Origin: Lanius collurio
Taxonomy: Eukaryota > Chordata > Aves > Passeriformes > Laniidae
Reading direction: 5' to 3'
Assembly (NCBI GenBank): GCA_020086605.1
Contig: JACBWW010000020.1
Span: 13,562,722-13,626,721 of the forward strand
Length of the DNA stretch: 64,000 nt
The translations under genes were made by a program, and so were the position numbers. Shown here piece after piece: positions 37,501 through 51,917 of the stretch (positions are counted from its first letter, which is position 1; each line of letters opens with the position of its first letter). The notes below the pieces were generated by a model. That model worked only from the letters and a program-made list of their open reading frames with translations, was not told where the DNA came from and searched no databases.

Positions 37501-40500
37501 CCTGAGACGATATAAAGTAGTCAAAAGATCCTACAGAAGAGGTAGCCAAATATTCTCCTTGTGAGAGATAAACCCTCACGGTCTGTCCACCTTCCACAGA
37601 GCAAGAGGTTTGAGATAAAAAACACACCAGGGTCTCACATTTGCCCAGGTACCCTTGTAAACCTGTGGTTCCACAGGTCTTTTTTCAGTAGCACTGCAAA
37701 CATAAGCATTTTATCCCACTTTTTAAAATTTCTGGTGCTACTTTCCAGCCCTCATAGAAAATCTCAGGTTTGCAGGCATAACTGATGGAACTGTGTGGTT
37801 GTGGGAATGAGTACCTAAGCATATCTATGAAGAAAGAAGAGGTGAAATTAAAAACAGGTCAAATTCAAAATTTCTGTTGCACTGGAGCTGCACAGGGTTG
37901 AGTTAGTATGTAGGTAAATGTACAGTTCAACTTTCTCTGTTTAAGTTAATTCTGCCTTGCAAATGAATTTCAAAACTTTACTGGAAATAAAATTCTTAGC
38001 CAGGCATATAGTAGACTGGTGGAATAATACTAATCCCCATCTCATTCTCTGACATTCTTGAACAATGGCTCTTTTAGTGATACTAGGATATTTAAGGAAG
38101 CTCATATATTAAGAGAAATCTGTTGAAAACGATGATGAGAGCTACATAACGCAGGTCTTCAGCTTCACTAGCACCAGAACCTGTAGATTCCTAAGAGCAA
38201 CGTGAAGTGCAGATATTTGGTCTCTGACTTGTATAAACTCATGGAAAAGCTCTGCCTTGGCTTTTCAAATTAAAAGCTTCCCCTGCTTCCTAAGGAGACA
38301 TTTGAATGGAAACCTGGAAACATGTTTCAGCCCATCTCTCCTACATTGTGAAATCCAGCATTTACTAGGGTATTTGGCATCATTAGCAACTCTTTTATGT
38401 ACACAAAGCCTTTGGAAATCAGTGCAGTACTAGTTTTAGTCCAAGACTTCAAAGCAAGACCATAGTGACATGCACAGGAAGCACACCCAAATATAAACAG
38501 TCATGGGTAAACACAGGAAAACACTTCAGTTTCTAATATTCCACTGCATGTGCAAGAACCAGCAGACGTATTTATTATCTAATTGGGATGAGATAACATG
38601 GATGTTCCTGGGTCTACTTTAGTGGTAATTTCAAATTCAGCATGCATAGAGGCAGGTAAGGGTCACAAACTGCAACTTTCATTTATTTGTCATGGAATAA
38701 AGGTCTGTAGAACAGAACAGCAAGATCTACAATATCTGAAGATTACAAGCAGTGAAGGAATGGACTCACTGAAGCAGGCCTAAGGAAGCACAAACATAAC
38801 ATCTTCTACCAGCAAAGCCTCTGCTTGCACAAGAGACTTTCAGCTCTGAAACTGCTGAGCTTGCTTCTGCCATCCTGATTGTGTATGACCCCTAAAGAGG
38901 ATATGCAGCTGCTTGGTTAGTTCTGGAGGAGATAAACAGGGATCATTCTGTTTTTCCCTTTTTTTCCCCTTGCAGATCTTTTCCCAGAGGCTCTGATCAC
39001 TGACATGAGTTTCCTGAATCTTCTGCTCTTCAGCAGATGGGGGTTGTAGCTTGCATACAGTTTCACAAATTCTGAGTAATTTCTAATCACCTTCTCTTGA
39101 GCTGGAAAAGAAGAGATTAGGAAGCTGGGCACTCTCTGCCTCTGAGGAATTTGGGATAGGATTTATGTCAATAAAAATGTCTCCCAGTAATGCCACTATT
39201 AGTGGGGACGTCCAAAATTAATGCATAGTTAAAAAACCAAACTACATGAATTTGGGCAAAAGTAGCAATGCTACTGGGATTAGCAGCACACAAAAATATA
39301 CACACAGTGTATTTTTGCCATGATAGGCACAGAGAGAAATAGATAGTTTACTCATTGACCTGGGTGCAGCTGGTCAGACTAGTAATAATTGCTTTGGAAA
39401 ACGGCTCTCATTCCTGCCTTTTCTGCCACATGCACGTTGTGCTGTCCTATACTAAAAGCCACCACAAAGAACTCTCCAAAGCAGTGGCAAGCAATATTGT
39501 GCCTCTTACACAACCAGGGTGGTTTAAGTATGAAAAGTGAGGAGCTGATAGCACACTGCCGTGCTATCAGAGGAGAAAGTGGAGCTAAAGGATTTTCTGA
39601 AGGGCAAGGAGTTGTGTGGCAAGACGCAGCACATGTGACCTGCCAACAGAAGCAATCAGTGGCAGACATGCACCAGGCATGGGGACAAAAATGGAAAACA
39701 GGGACAATAGCAGGAACTCAGAACAGTCCTTGCAGCAGAAATAGGGGAAAAAATTACATTCATCAAGTACCTATATAGATCTGCTTTGTGAGAATGTGAA
39801 ACAAAGGGAAATGCTTTGATGCTCAGCTTTCAGGATCACTAAAAGCATCCTGGGAATCACTGTAATTGTTATCCCCATGTTCCACTGAAACAATTAATGC
39901 TCGGCCTTCTCTTCACGTTCGAAAGGAGTGGTTTGCTAGTTTAGTGGCAAAAAAAAAAGAGGAGGTATGTCAATACAAATGCACAAAAAATGCAGCTGCA
40001 AGTCCAGCAATGATTATTACTGTTAGGCACATTTTTAGGTTTTAGTTAATAATAAGAAACATTGCAGTGACTCCTACCAAACTGGCAAAGTCCTTACCCT
40101 CATGAATGTGTGCATAAGTGCATGCACATATGTCTGTTATGATTTAAGAAATGCATAAGTGATTTTAATAGTTTTCAAGGACATGACTATATTTTTGATT
40201 ATGCCAGCATTGCACTGCTCATGACATCAGAGCAAAAGTGCAAGTGCAAAAAAAGGGCTATGAGGCCACAGCATGAAAATACATTTCTTGGTTAGCTAGT
40301 AGGGTCTCTACCCAAACAAAATTTTAAAAAAAGAGAAAGGCTAGCAGGGACTAGTAATGCATGACTCAGCCTGAGAAATCTGGAGATTAATAACTTTGCT
40401 CTTAAGAAAAAGTTGAAAAATGAGGTCAGATACAGTTCGAACTGGTTAAGATTCCCCAAGAGTAAAGTTACAAATACAAATAATCCCAAGACCACATATA

Positions 40501-43500
40501 TTATTAATTACCTATCAGGGAGCTAAAGGGCACATAGTAAATGAAGACAATGAAAAACTGTAGTAAATACACAGCAGTAATTTATCATTTTTGTGCACAG
40601 GGGGGAGTGGACCAGAAGGAGTAGGGACATTATCTTTGCATAGATCATTATTAGAGATACTCCATTAAAATATAACTAATCTTCCTTATTCTAACAAGAA
40701 ATGTCAGAATAAGACTCCACTCTGATGGTGATACCCGTTCACTACAAGAACCTGTATCAAAGAAGAATACTTCCAATATTTTTTTGCTCTGTATCAAAAC
40801 CAAACAGTCTGGTTTGTTAGCTCTACCCAGTTTGTTACAGGCTTGGGGAACCGAGTAACAGATACTCATTTGATGCAACATCTCTTCAGAAATTCGACAT
40901 AGTTGACTGTATCTAACACAAGAAGATCCAGTGATTATTTCCTTAATACTGTTATTCGTCAACGATGGTAATTTAAAATGATAGTCCACAAACTTATATT
41001 TTATTGCCTTTAATTTGTGAAATTGAGTTAGAATCAAGCCAAACTCTGAGTTTGTTTGATAGTTGATAATAAATCTCTTATCTTTCAAAATCAAACACCA
41101 TATTATACCTATTTAGATCTACTTATACTTTTCTAAGTCATGAAAAAATATGCTTTTTGTTTACACTCACATCTATTTTATAAAACTAGAACATTGGTGA
41201 TGAAAAAAATTTGTACAAGTCCTAGACATATTCAGAGAGCATATTTAGCATCCTTGTTTTTGATAAAAATCTAATAAGTAATTATTTTACAGTGGTGAAG
41301 GATTACTGATCCTGGACTTTTTATATCTACATATTTTAAATGATCCCTTGAGCAGGATTACTCCTCTTAATAGACCCAAAAGTATCATGTCTGTAATGTT
41401 TTAAGTAGAAGCCTGGAGCTATACTCAAATGAAGACACAACTGATTCCACCTTTCAGGCTGGAGATAAGGTGATAGTTCAAAAAACACAAGTGATGAAAG
41501 GGGAATGAAAATCACTTTCTTTGTAGTCTGAACAGGGTGGCAGGTAAGTTTTGTTTCAGGAGACAGTAAACAAAAGAAGGGCCTCCAGAGAAATGAGTGT
41601 GAGGAAGATAATGGTGCACATCCATCCCTGAGTCTCAACTAGGCTTTGAAGTAGGACGACCAAGTCCTTGCATTTCCCTACGCACATTAGCTCCGGCAGA
41701 GAAACTGGAAAAATACTAGTTGCCCTGGCTTAAAAAAAGTGCAGATATAAGGCAATCTTCAGTAGCAGTGCAATTCCTTCACAACAGTATCAAATGTAGG
41801 TCTACTTTTTTTCCCTTTCATATTTTCAAATGCCAGCATTTCAATACTCAGATTGTGTGTGTGTGCATGCAGTTATTGGGATGCAACACCACCATATTAA
41901 CACCTCAAGATCCACCTGTTTCCAGCTTAAGATTCTTGCCCCAAAGGTATCAGAAGTCAGGAAGAAAAGATGCCAAACTCACTGGATCTTCAGTTTCCTA
42001 CTTAACCACAAACATCCACAACAGTTTCCTAATATTTTACAGTCATCAGGATCTTGGGCAGGCAGACATGGGGAAGTTCCTAGAACCCCTGCAGAGTGGC
42101 ATATATGCAGCTGCAGCCTCCTTTCATTATCTCCTCTCCCAAACCCGTGGTGATTCTGCCTTTTGAGGCACAGGCAGCCCAGCCTCCTATTTTTTTTCCT
42201 TTTTAGTTCAAGACTTTCACAGCTCAGTAAGGACCACTCCCAGCCTGGCTGCTCTGTGGTTATCCCTTGTGACCATGTCCTGTTTCCACCTCATCGAGTA
42301 ACTAAACAAATAAACATGTTCACANCTTTGCACTTGCTTAACTTAGAGCATGTAAGTTGTCTGTTTGCTGCCATTGTTCCCTGGGTCTGCTTGCAATCCT
42401 ATAACCCCGAAGTATAAAAGTGTTTGTTGGCACAAGTGTAGGAATGAAATCAAATGCGTGCAGAGAACGTATCACAGGATTTGGTCCTGGCAGAATCCTA
42501 AGGTAAGACAAATGAACGATTAGGAAACAACTTCCATGAAAAAGAGCAAGGATATAGACAAAGAACGCCAGCAGGATGAATACATTTTAGTAATGAAACA
42601 GACCAATATACAAGTAAGGTAGAGGAAAAATTACATGCAGAATAGATAGCTAAACTTCCTTTTCTCCATAGTTACCTATCTATTATCATGCTACTATCAT
42701 ATCAATTCATTTAGGCTACCATTTCTATTTCCTTTGCTTAGTTGCATTATTCTGTTTGTTTAAAAATACTGCACTAAGTGATAAAAAGCTAAACCAACCT
42801 ATACTGTCCCTTTCAACCATATTTATGTCTCTTCTATAGGGATTTACACAGCTGTCATGTACTCAGTTGCTAATGACTGACAACTGAAACTCAAAAGATT
42901 TGCTTTAAATGAGTACTCAACACCGGGGCTTGGAAAACCCTGTCTTAATTACTTGATAGACGTTTTACTCCTTGCAAAACGAAAAATAAATCAATTTAAT
43001 ATAATAATAAACGAGTCTCTAAAAAATATCTTGTATTTGACCTGTTGTACAGTAGCGTAGACAAAGAGGAACTCTCCTGTCAAATGATCCCAGGTACACT
43101 TTCTTCAAGTGTGAGTTTGAGAGAAATTGGCTGCTTGTTCCTGCAGCTCCTCTTGCTGGACAAACAGCAGAGTTGCAGGGAAGAAAAGGAGAGAGCGGCT
43201 CCTCGCTCTCTGTGCTGGGAGCAATTGCCAGGATCAGTCATTTTCCCGAGCTGAGTGAAACGTTTTGTCATTTAATAAAGGGAAAAGCCTGAACATATCT
43301 GCAGCCATAAAATAGTGCAGTTATATACCACTAGTCCTTATGGAAGAAAAACTGTTGCCTTCTGGCTTGCATGCATGTCAGATACTCTGTGATAGCAAGA
43401 AAAAAATAGGGCAAAATGCACTGATAATTACAGTGATACAAACAGTCAGTACCAGTCCAGACACTTAGTTTCATAGCACTCTGATTGCTAATTGAAAAAA

Positions 43501-43874
43501 CAACTCAAAAGTCAGCATCCATGTTACAGCTATTGACTGTGCAGTAAATGTTATCATGATCCGTGGGACCGCAAATGTTGATGCTTTTGCCCAGTCAGCA
43601 CTTGTTAAGTTTCAGTTCATGACCTGCATCTAGGAAAAAACAGGATCTGAGAAGTTTGCCTCTTAGTTAGCATCATGATTTCTGCTCTATTTGAGAAACA
43701 GCAGACCCATGGACCTTTTATTTTAATATTTAAATTCATTTTCATGGAAAGGTGGTGAAAGTGCTGAGCTGCCAATCCCAAAGACTGGCATGTACTATTT
43801 GCCCAGAGGAAAAAAGTATCCAAAACTTAGCCTTAACTTTGACATAGGATATTACAAAATTTTCTTCCAATTAG
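34501..43874. other. Non-coding stretch
   Basis: I see no exon that I can support. At 34521, 34650 and 34683 the 11-mer GAGCTGTCCCA recurs inside a GC-rich segment (34430-34750) next to the LTR block; this may be further unrecognised repeat. Beyond 34.9 kb the sequence is ordinary and AT-rich. A single ambiguous base lies at 42325. Confidence 0.5.
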
Positions 43875-43933
43875 TTTTTTTTTTGTTTGGTTGGGTTTTT
43901 TTTTTTTTGTTTGTTTGTTTTTTTTGTTTTTTT
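43875..43933 (+). repeat. T/G simple repeat (TTTG-type)
   Basis: T-runs with regularly placed G bases, including GTTTGTTTGTTT around 43909-43920, make up this imperfect TTTG microsatellite. Confidence 0.85.
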
Positions 43934-45306
43934 GAAAAAGATATATAAAGCTACTGATGCAGAAAATCTAAAACACTGCTGATAGCTCAGGTTTTCCTGT
44001 CTTACATGTCTTCCTGAGATGTTCAAATATGTAGAAATCCTCTTCATGTCTGCTAGTCCCAAGTCCTCACATAAGCACTCTTCCTGTGCTTTCGTTCTCC
44101 AGTGTCATCATGCTAGAGAGCATTACTGTCTTTACCAGGACACTACTGGTGCATGACAAGTTTCTCTGCAGTTGGTAGTATCTTTCGGCCTATTTTTGCC
44201 TCCTTCTTCTTCACAGGTCTACAAAATCTAATTTAAATTCTAATTAAAATGGCTCCTTGACTGCTGTATAGCTGGGTATATTCATCCCACCAGAGGCACA
44301 GAAGAAAAGATATATAATGCTAACTATATAATTTTTTCTGCTGGTTTTGTTGTATTTATTAACCACTCAGCACTTTAATGTTTTCATGTATTAATGAGAT
44401 TTAAATAGAAAGTGCACCTGTAAAACTGCAGGGGGGAGGGTGCCTTTTCCAAATTTGATGTTAAAATGTTTTATACACAGCAAGCCGAGAAATATTTAAG
44501 TGGAATGACTCTAAATAGGACCAAGCTCTAAGTACATTTTCATTAAAAGCCCCCAGTGAAAGGCGTGATAGAAGTCATACACGAAGTATTTACTGAAAAA
44601 AATACCAGAGACTGACAATGCATAGGGCTCCCAACTGTATGCTCCCCTCTGAATGTTTGTCCCTCTCAGTTCTGCTGGTGGAAAAAAATATATGGGCATT
44701 TTCTATCATCTATGCAATAGCTTTCATCTTCACTTGAACTGCCTTGCACAGCAGCTTAAGTTAAGCCATCAGACTTTGCACTGATATGGCCATGGAGTGT
44801 TCAGGTGCCATTACATCAGCGATATCTGACACAGAGGTGATAAGAAATCCTAGGATAAGAGGTGTGGTGAAAAGGCATTAGCTCTAGCCCATTTATCAAA
44901 TGAACAAAGGTTTTAGGCTTAGGTTTACTTTTGTGATGGAAAAATGTCATATGTCCCTACCAACCATTGGTTATACAGAAGGGTGAGATAAATGGAGAAA
45001 CACAGGCAAGGACATTGAGGCTGTAGGCCATTTCCCATTTGTTCTGGGTGCTAGTTAAGAAATACTGACCTTTGTCTGAAAGTCAGCCATCAACATGTAG
45101 ACCCAATGAAGTGGATGGGTAAGGACGTCTCTGGTGCAACAAGGGATTGTCAACCTAGCTTAGCATTTGAAAATACAGTGAGGGCCTGCAGTGTCCTTTG
45201 TGAATCCACAAACATCACACACATGAAAGCACCGTTATGCTGTCACACGGTGGGGGTTACACGCAAGGATTCCCAGTGCCATCGTGCCCCATCTTTCCCT
45301 GCTCAC
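43934..45306. other. Non-coding stretch
   Basis: No gene, RNA or clear mobile element is recognised. GC rises at the right end towards the CpG island. Confidence 0.5.
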
Positions 45307-45600
45307 CAGGCTTCCCTATAGGGCCAGACCCGCCCAGAAAGCAGTGCGAGGAGGCTCGAAGTGCCTGTGGCACTGCCCACGCTCGGGCTGTTTGGGAAGG
45401 GAGAGGAATCCAGCAGAATGCCGGGGGGAGTGCCGGGGCTGGGCCGGGAGGTGGCAATGCCGAGCCGGGCACCAGGCGCGCTGCCGCGGGCACCGCAGGC
45501 ATCTCTCGCAGGGGCACAGCTCCCTGTCCGCACCCACGCTCCTGACAGCTCCAGCGTGCCCGAGCGCTTGCCGGCTGATTTACTGGGTGCATTTGGGATG
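45307..45600 (-). promoter_or_regulatory. CpG island with candidate minus-strand first exon (possible RBM47 promoter)
   Basis: CpG-dense sequence covers about 45325-45575, with patches such as gccgagccgggcaccaggcg and cgcgctgccgcgggcaccgc. On the minus strand a strong donor, GCCTG|GTGAGCAGG (GT at 45306-45305), closes a possible first exon at 45307. A CpG island ending in a good donor is the usual form of a vertebrate 5' exon. The strand fits RBM47, which lies upstream of NSUN7 in the opposite direction in vertebrates as I recall. The start site is not defined, and the exon's frames are probably untranslated. Confidence 0.45.
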
Positions 45601-47728
45601 CACTACGCTGCAGATGGTCACTTTTCCCCCAGCAGTCTGAATGAACCAATTAACAGAGAGAACTTGACTCCACGGCATCTCCTTAATGCCCGAGGAGTTT
45701 GCTGAACCAGCTAATGATGTTTTTTCATTTGATTGAGGGTGATATTTTTTCATAGCAATTGAAGAGATGCCAGTGGATCAGGAACCAGCAAAAACCTCCA
45801 GATTGGTATGAGGGCTCAGAAAGGCTCTGATTAAATTAAGCTTAGCTAGAGAAAAGCTTAATCACTTTTATCATATTTAAACATTATGTTCCAAACACAG
45901 AAAAGTTGGATCTGCAATTTTCAGTGTGGGACTGAATGAACACTAACACCAGAAATCCCATTAATTCAGTTACAGTTGAAGACTGAGCTCTGGACTTCAT
46001 GGGTTGGCCCTAACTCTTTTAACCATGTGCCGTGTCTCCAGTCACAGTTTCTTAACAGTGAGTAAGATCTTACCAAAGTGTGTGCTTTTTTATTCGCCAA
46101 GATCAGAGATGTCATTCATTCCTTTGATCCAACATGTTCAAAGAGTAGGGGATATTTTCTTATTTGACTCCAGGGCCTGGATTCCAATGGGGAGAGATAT
46201 AACACCAGAACAAGGAGAATTTGGATATGTAGCATTAATGCAATCAGATAACTAAGGTGTCTGATGAAACACTGCCAAATTAACAATGTCTTCTATTTAA
46301 TTTATATACATGTTTTGATGGTAAATTCAGTGTAATGTTACAGAATCTTATCGTAATGTTCAATTAAAAAATATTCTGGCAAAGTTCAGTTTGGGAATAT
46401 TGCTTTTCCTCTGGGATTCCTCTCATGTGAAGAAATAGATAGCAGTATGTTTCAATTTACTTCTGTTTACTTCTATGCAGGTATCAGGATGCAGTTGTGG
46501 CCTGAGCTCTGCAAGATAAACTGGAGGAGTCTGAACACTGCCAGAACCATAGGAAATTCAGCACCAGAATCAGATCAGGTTTTAACTACTATTAACTCTT
46601 CTCTTGGCTGAAATTACAACACAAATCACTGCTAGAAATCTTTCAGATGAGGGGAGTAGCCCCCTACCCCACAGATATCCTTTCCATACATTCTGGGAAC
46701 TTTCACATCATCAGGAGTTACTGCTGAGCCAAAGCAACCAAGTGTCAGAACTGAAATCTATAAAAAGAGTATGAGATTTTTGCTCTAAGTTCTGAATGGA
46801 TCATTGGACTTTATGCTGTGAACTTGCAACACAAACTTGAGAGATTAAATTTGTAAGGTTTCTTAGAAGTAACCCAATGCCTGTTTAGAAGACAGTGTTC
46901 AGGTTCCTTATCGGAGTATCACTGAAATTACCATTATTAATTGTTTCTCATTTTCACTGGTACATCTAAAGTAAAATTTTGCACTAATTAAGTGGTATGA
47001 ATCTGCTGGGTGAATATTCTCAGGCAAAAGTAAAATACTCTTCATTTGTTCAAGAAACCTTTATTAGTTTTTTTAACTGCCAATCACCTGAACACATAAA
47101 TCAAGAAAACATGCAATTCCATGTAACAAAGAGATTTTAAATTCAAACTGGGTGATCTAATGTGGTATTTTGCCTGCTCAGGGCTTGTTGTGATCAATTA
47201 TACACTGCTGAATCCAAGTGGGGTTGATTTGAATGAACAAGACAGGGATTTAATAAATTAGAGAAGAAAGATTAAATAATTGAGGACTCTTTTTGTAACT
47301 TAAATATAAACCTATTGGAGCTCTTGTTTCAGAAAGGAAAAAAGTTGCTTAGACTTGCATCCTTTTATTTTCCTCTCACTGATACTTCTACACATCAAGG
47401 GAAATTCAGAAGCCCATATAAACTGCTGCCAGGAAGAACAAAATCTTCAAATTGCCATATATCAAACAATCAGTGTTTCATTCACCTATATAAAAAGATG
47501 AAAACTCAGGGCCCTGCAGTGCTTCTATGATGATTAACAATATCATGGAAGCTTTTAACAAGTGAAAGAACAGAGGAGCAACAACCTTCCATGTCATTTT
47601 GCAAGTTAATGTTATGATATCCTTTCCCAGCATAACTGAATGAGTGCTTCACAAATAATTTAATATATGTAATGCTTTGGAAAAAAAGAGATGGTGATAA
47701 ATGGGAATAAACTCTCAATCTTTTATTT

Positions 47729-47768
47729 TCTCTCTCTCTCTCTCTTTTTTTTTTTTTTTTTTTTTTTT
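47729..47768 (+). repeat. (TC)n followed by a T run
   Basis: About eight TC dinucleotides run directly into more than 20 T bases. Confidence 0.9.
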
Positions 47769-49790
47769 GCATTTTTCTGTTAGTTTCCTTGCAGTGTTTT
47801 GAATAGAACTGGTATTTCTCCTATGAAAAGCAATACATCTAATTCCAACAGTCTCTACGGAAACTCATAATGTTAGAGAACAATTACTAAGTTGTGAAAT
47901 GCTAATGTACACAGTGTTCTTTGGCTTGAACCAGACTAGCATACAGATGTGGAATCAGTGAAATTTTAAATGGAAGCCTGATGGCTGTTTTGATCTAGGA
48001 CAGACAAGCACCCTGCTCTTTCTGTTCAGAAAAGTTCTGCTTGGAAAGCTAATATGATCACAGCAGTGCACAACAGCTTTCAGCATCTCTGGTATTAATA
48101 TTAACAAAATTAACCACTCAGAAAGTGCAACCTTATCACCAACATCTACTGAGTAATGCAAAAAAGCAAACAAGCCATAAAATCACATGCAAGAAAGACT
48201 CAGGCCAGTCCTCAATGAGAACAGTAAGAGCTGCATAAATACTTTTATGCTAAAACCATGGGGAAGAAAATTTCCTTCTTATCTCCATGTTGGCTATCCC
48301 AAAATTGAATTGATGTCTTTGTCCTGCATGAAAAGAACAAAAATCAATCAGCAGCCTGTAAAACTGTTTTTCTGAGCTTGTAGCTTGTATGTCTCTGTGT
48401 ACTTTGACGCTGTGATCACTTGCATGAGGCACATGCACAGTTCGTTGCTTGAGAGGCTATTATTAGATGCATGAAATCAGTTGGAAGGCTGTTGTTTTCT
48501 ATAGCCTGCCCCATTTCTTAGAGTACTTAAACACTGCAGGATTCAGGCTAGGGAAGTGCCAGACTTTATAACAGGTCACGGCTGTTTTTCACTCCCTGAA
48601 AGAAACCAAGCTTTAAGTGAGGAGTGCAAAGAGAGGAAAGGATGGGCACTGAGAGGACAGGCTCCAAGCCCTAGCAGTGTTCTATTACACAACATAAAGG
48701 CAACTTTAAAAGTCATTGGGGTATGCAGGTTACCTGTTTTACAGACAAAAGGTCTAAAAAAAGCCACTAATCTAAGATGTATCAGAAGGCAAACAATGAC
48801 AACCTATTTCTAGTTTCAGGTTTTGTCTTGAGCAACATTGAACTTCAGCCTAACACTGGAACACAAATGTGGTTCAAAACGCAAATGTGGTTCTTTATCT
48901 TCCTGGCTTTGATGAACACTTATGTTGCCTCTGTTTGTTCAGTGAATTAAATTCTTTTAATCTTTTTTTGGGAGGTCTGTCTCATTTCTGCTTGTTAAAG
49001 AGTATGAAAATGCAACTGTGACTTGCCAGGACTAAGAATGTGCCTTTTCATTATCTCATTTTGCTAGGTATTGGTGAGAATGCAACGGTCATACTAAAAA
49101 ACTTGTCAACTCATGTTATTAACAGACTGTTTTGTCATTATTGCTGGAAAATTGTGACAAAGTACTCAAAAGGGAAAAATGGACAATTTCATGCAAACAC
49201 ACTTGCATCAAGTGAGTTGCAAATGGTAAAAAGCAATAAATAGGAGCACAGTATATTTCTTATGGCTGTGGCTGCATATTAGATCAAGCAATCTCATTCG
49301 CAAGCAATGATCTGATGATGCATATGCACCACCACAATAGCTGCATTGAAATTGCACGGCTTAAAAAACACTTTTCACAATTCTGCTTCACATAAAATAT
49401 GTTACAGAGAGAATTGACTCATCTTGTGAATAGAGCTGAGTTAAGTTAATTTTGGGACTCAAAATGGTTGGCACCATTCCAAGGAGAGCTAGGCTCATGG
49501 AGTTCTCTGCAATATTCTTCTCTGCAGAGCAATGCCAAAGATTTCTGAAAAAGAAATCAGCTTCATCAGCAGAGAAAATTGCATACAGGCACTGTCATGA
49601 ATGCTCTTTATCAGGAAGGTGTCTGTAACACACATGTATATCTTAAATTGCAAAGTCAGCATGTTGACAATCAATTGAGGCTTCACTCTCGGTTACTATG
49701 TTACTTAGTTTCCAGCAGGGAGAGAAAGTACAAAAATCCTCACAAAGATGCTATTTTTCTGCCTATCCTGTAAAATCTACTGGACTGCAA

Positions 49791-49830
49791 TAACAACAAT
49801 AGCAACAACAGTAACAACAATAATAATAAC
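49791..49830 (+). repeat. (AAC/AAT)n microsatellite
   Basis: Imperfect trinucleotide units alternate between AAC and AAT with a few substitutions (aacaacaatagcaacaacag and onwards). Confidence 0.85.
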
Positions 49831-51480
49831 GACATGCGCCTAGAGCATTGATCTTGGTCTTTTTAAGCTTTGCAGTTTTTATTTATAACACTGCCTAACA
49901 TACATTACAAATTTTTAAGAGACACATGAAAATAGAGTGGGCTGAAAAGTGTGCTATTGGATGATAGTGAGTCACAGGGAAGACTACTGGAATGCAAGGC
50001 TTATCTGCTAAATCACCCCTGTTCTTACAGGGTGTCCGTATAAACAAGAAGAGCTGTAAGAGCTGTTTGATCTGGCAGACAGATACTCTCAGGTTTATAA
50101 GAAAGGGGCCTCATTTGTAGATGGAAGGAATTTGAAAACTGGAATTCCCCTCCAGAAAATGGAGAAAAAATTAACCAAGCTCAAGAAGGTTCTTGGGCAT
50201 ATCACTGATTATGCTAACAAAAAAATTAAATGCTGTAAAGCGGGCATTTGTGGATATTAGCAGCATGTGTCTTCACTTGGTTTGGACCACAGACACCTTA
50301 ATGCCTCCTTTAGAGTTTACCTTGGCCTTGACACATGACCTAGAGAGCAAAGACAAGATCGGGGGAGAGACATGAGCAGCAGTGAATTTGGATTTTGGGG
50401 AGAACTAGCAGGCACAGATTTGTGGTCTCTGTAACTGAAACTGCCACCATAATAAGAGGTGTATCAACAACAGTGTGAAACATTAGAGGGGGAAGGGAAC
50501 ATGTACAACCCTACAACACCAGTTCTCCCACAGAACTGGATACTTACTATTTCCTAGTAAATGGATTGCAATTAATTTGGAACAATGGATCTCAATGAAC
50601 TAAGGATCTCAAAACTGACAAGCGGATATTACCTGGGCAGAGGCATGGGGCAAGAAAGCCTGATGCTGTATCACTAAATTCACTAGGAATGTTTAAATTT
50701 AGCTCAGCGGATGCAAGCTGTGAGAGGAAAGGCTGATGGGGCCCCAGGAGCCTATCACACAATGTCTTGGTGTCTAGTGCTACCTGTGCAGGGGTGCTGC
50801 AGAAGAACCCATGAGAGGGTCTCATTTCTTCACATCTGCTCAAGTTGTTCTAGACATTCAGATTGTCTCTGAACCTAAGTTATAGAAGAAAGGAAGAAAA
50901 CAGACAGCAGAAGTGTTGAGAACTGTTTTAGACATGTTCCACAAAACATGTACTAATGAGGCAGGTTATAATTTAATTTTGTAACTGTAGGGATGTGAAC
51001 AAATCTTTTGAGGCTTGATTCATTATGCATGTATAGCTTCAGGGCTTTCCATTCTGTATAGGTGTGCTTATCTATGTACAAGATGAAAATTGAAGGAGCT
51101 GTTCATGTCCCTAAAACCAGAATGTGTTGTCCCTGAAAGGTGAAAGAATGTCTTTTGTCTTGCAAAACCACATAGTTGCTGCTTTTTGGTGTCAAATTAT
51201 CTGACTGTGCTTTACTTCTCTGTACTGTATCTCCTTTATCTTCCTGGCAGACAACTCTGCAATTTTATTAGTATTTGCATAAATGAACATTGTCCTCCAC
51301 AAATGGTTTCTATGGAACGTATGCAGTACTTTTATTTTTCTTGGTAAACTATAAACATTGGCAACTGAGGTGACTTATATGTTAAGTCCTTACATTTGAG
51401 CTGTCATTAGATTACACAGGGAAATATTTGTACCGGTAATTGCTCTCCTGTTCTTAACTCCCAGAAATAGTATAGTAAAT

Positions 51481-51545
51481 AAATCTATGATCTATATAAT
51501 CAATATAATCTATATAATATAATCTATAACCTATAATCTAATATG
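51481..51545 (+). repeat. AT-rich imperfect repeat (TATAATCTA-type)
   Basis: The pieces 'atctatataatc', 'aatctatataat' and 'ataatctata' recur over 65 bases, giving an AT-only minisatellite-like patch. Confidence 0.75.
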
Positions 51546-51901
51546 TACTTATATTAAGAGTATCTGAAAGGGTGTGTTTTTTTTGTATGAATATGTCAAA
51601 GTCTAGATTTGCTAAACAATATTATTTTGATAACTGTCCATGTAAACCAACAGTAATTTATGCCTGTCTGTCTATGAAAAGTGTTTGTGAACAAAAAATC
51701 ACTCTTGAATCTTCATGTCAGCTGTACTAATTACTATATTAGCTAGAGGTCACAACCATGAGAAATAAGGAACTCAGCTTTGCATGTTCCTGGTAAATAA
51801 ACAACAGAAATTCATTAACGTGACCTATACTCTAATGAAAGAGTGTATCTGAAGAGGAATGTTTTATTAATACCCTGGCTGATGTGTTTTTACAAAATGT
51901 C

Positions 51902-51917
51902 AATAATAATAATAATA
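51902..51917 (+). repeat. (AAT)5 microsatellite
   Basis: Five AAT units in a row. Confidence 0.85.

Noticed and set aside
45237..45705. Overlapping frames of 100-130 codons on both strands
   Set aside because: They cover the CpG island in several frames at once; none shows a recognisable protein.
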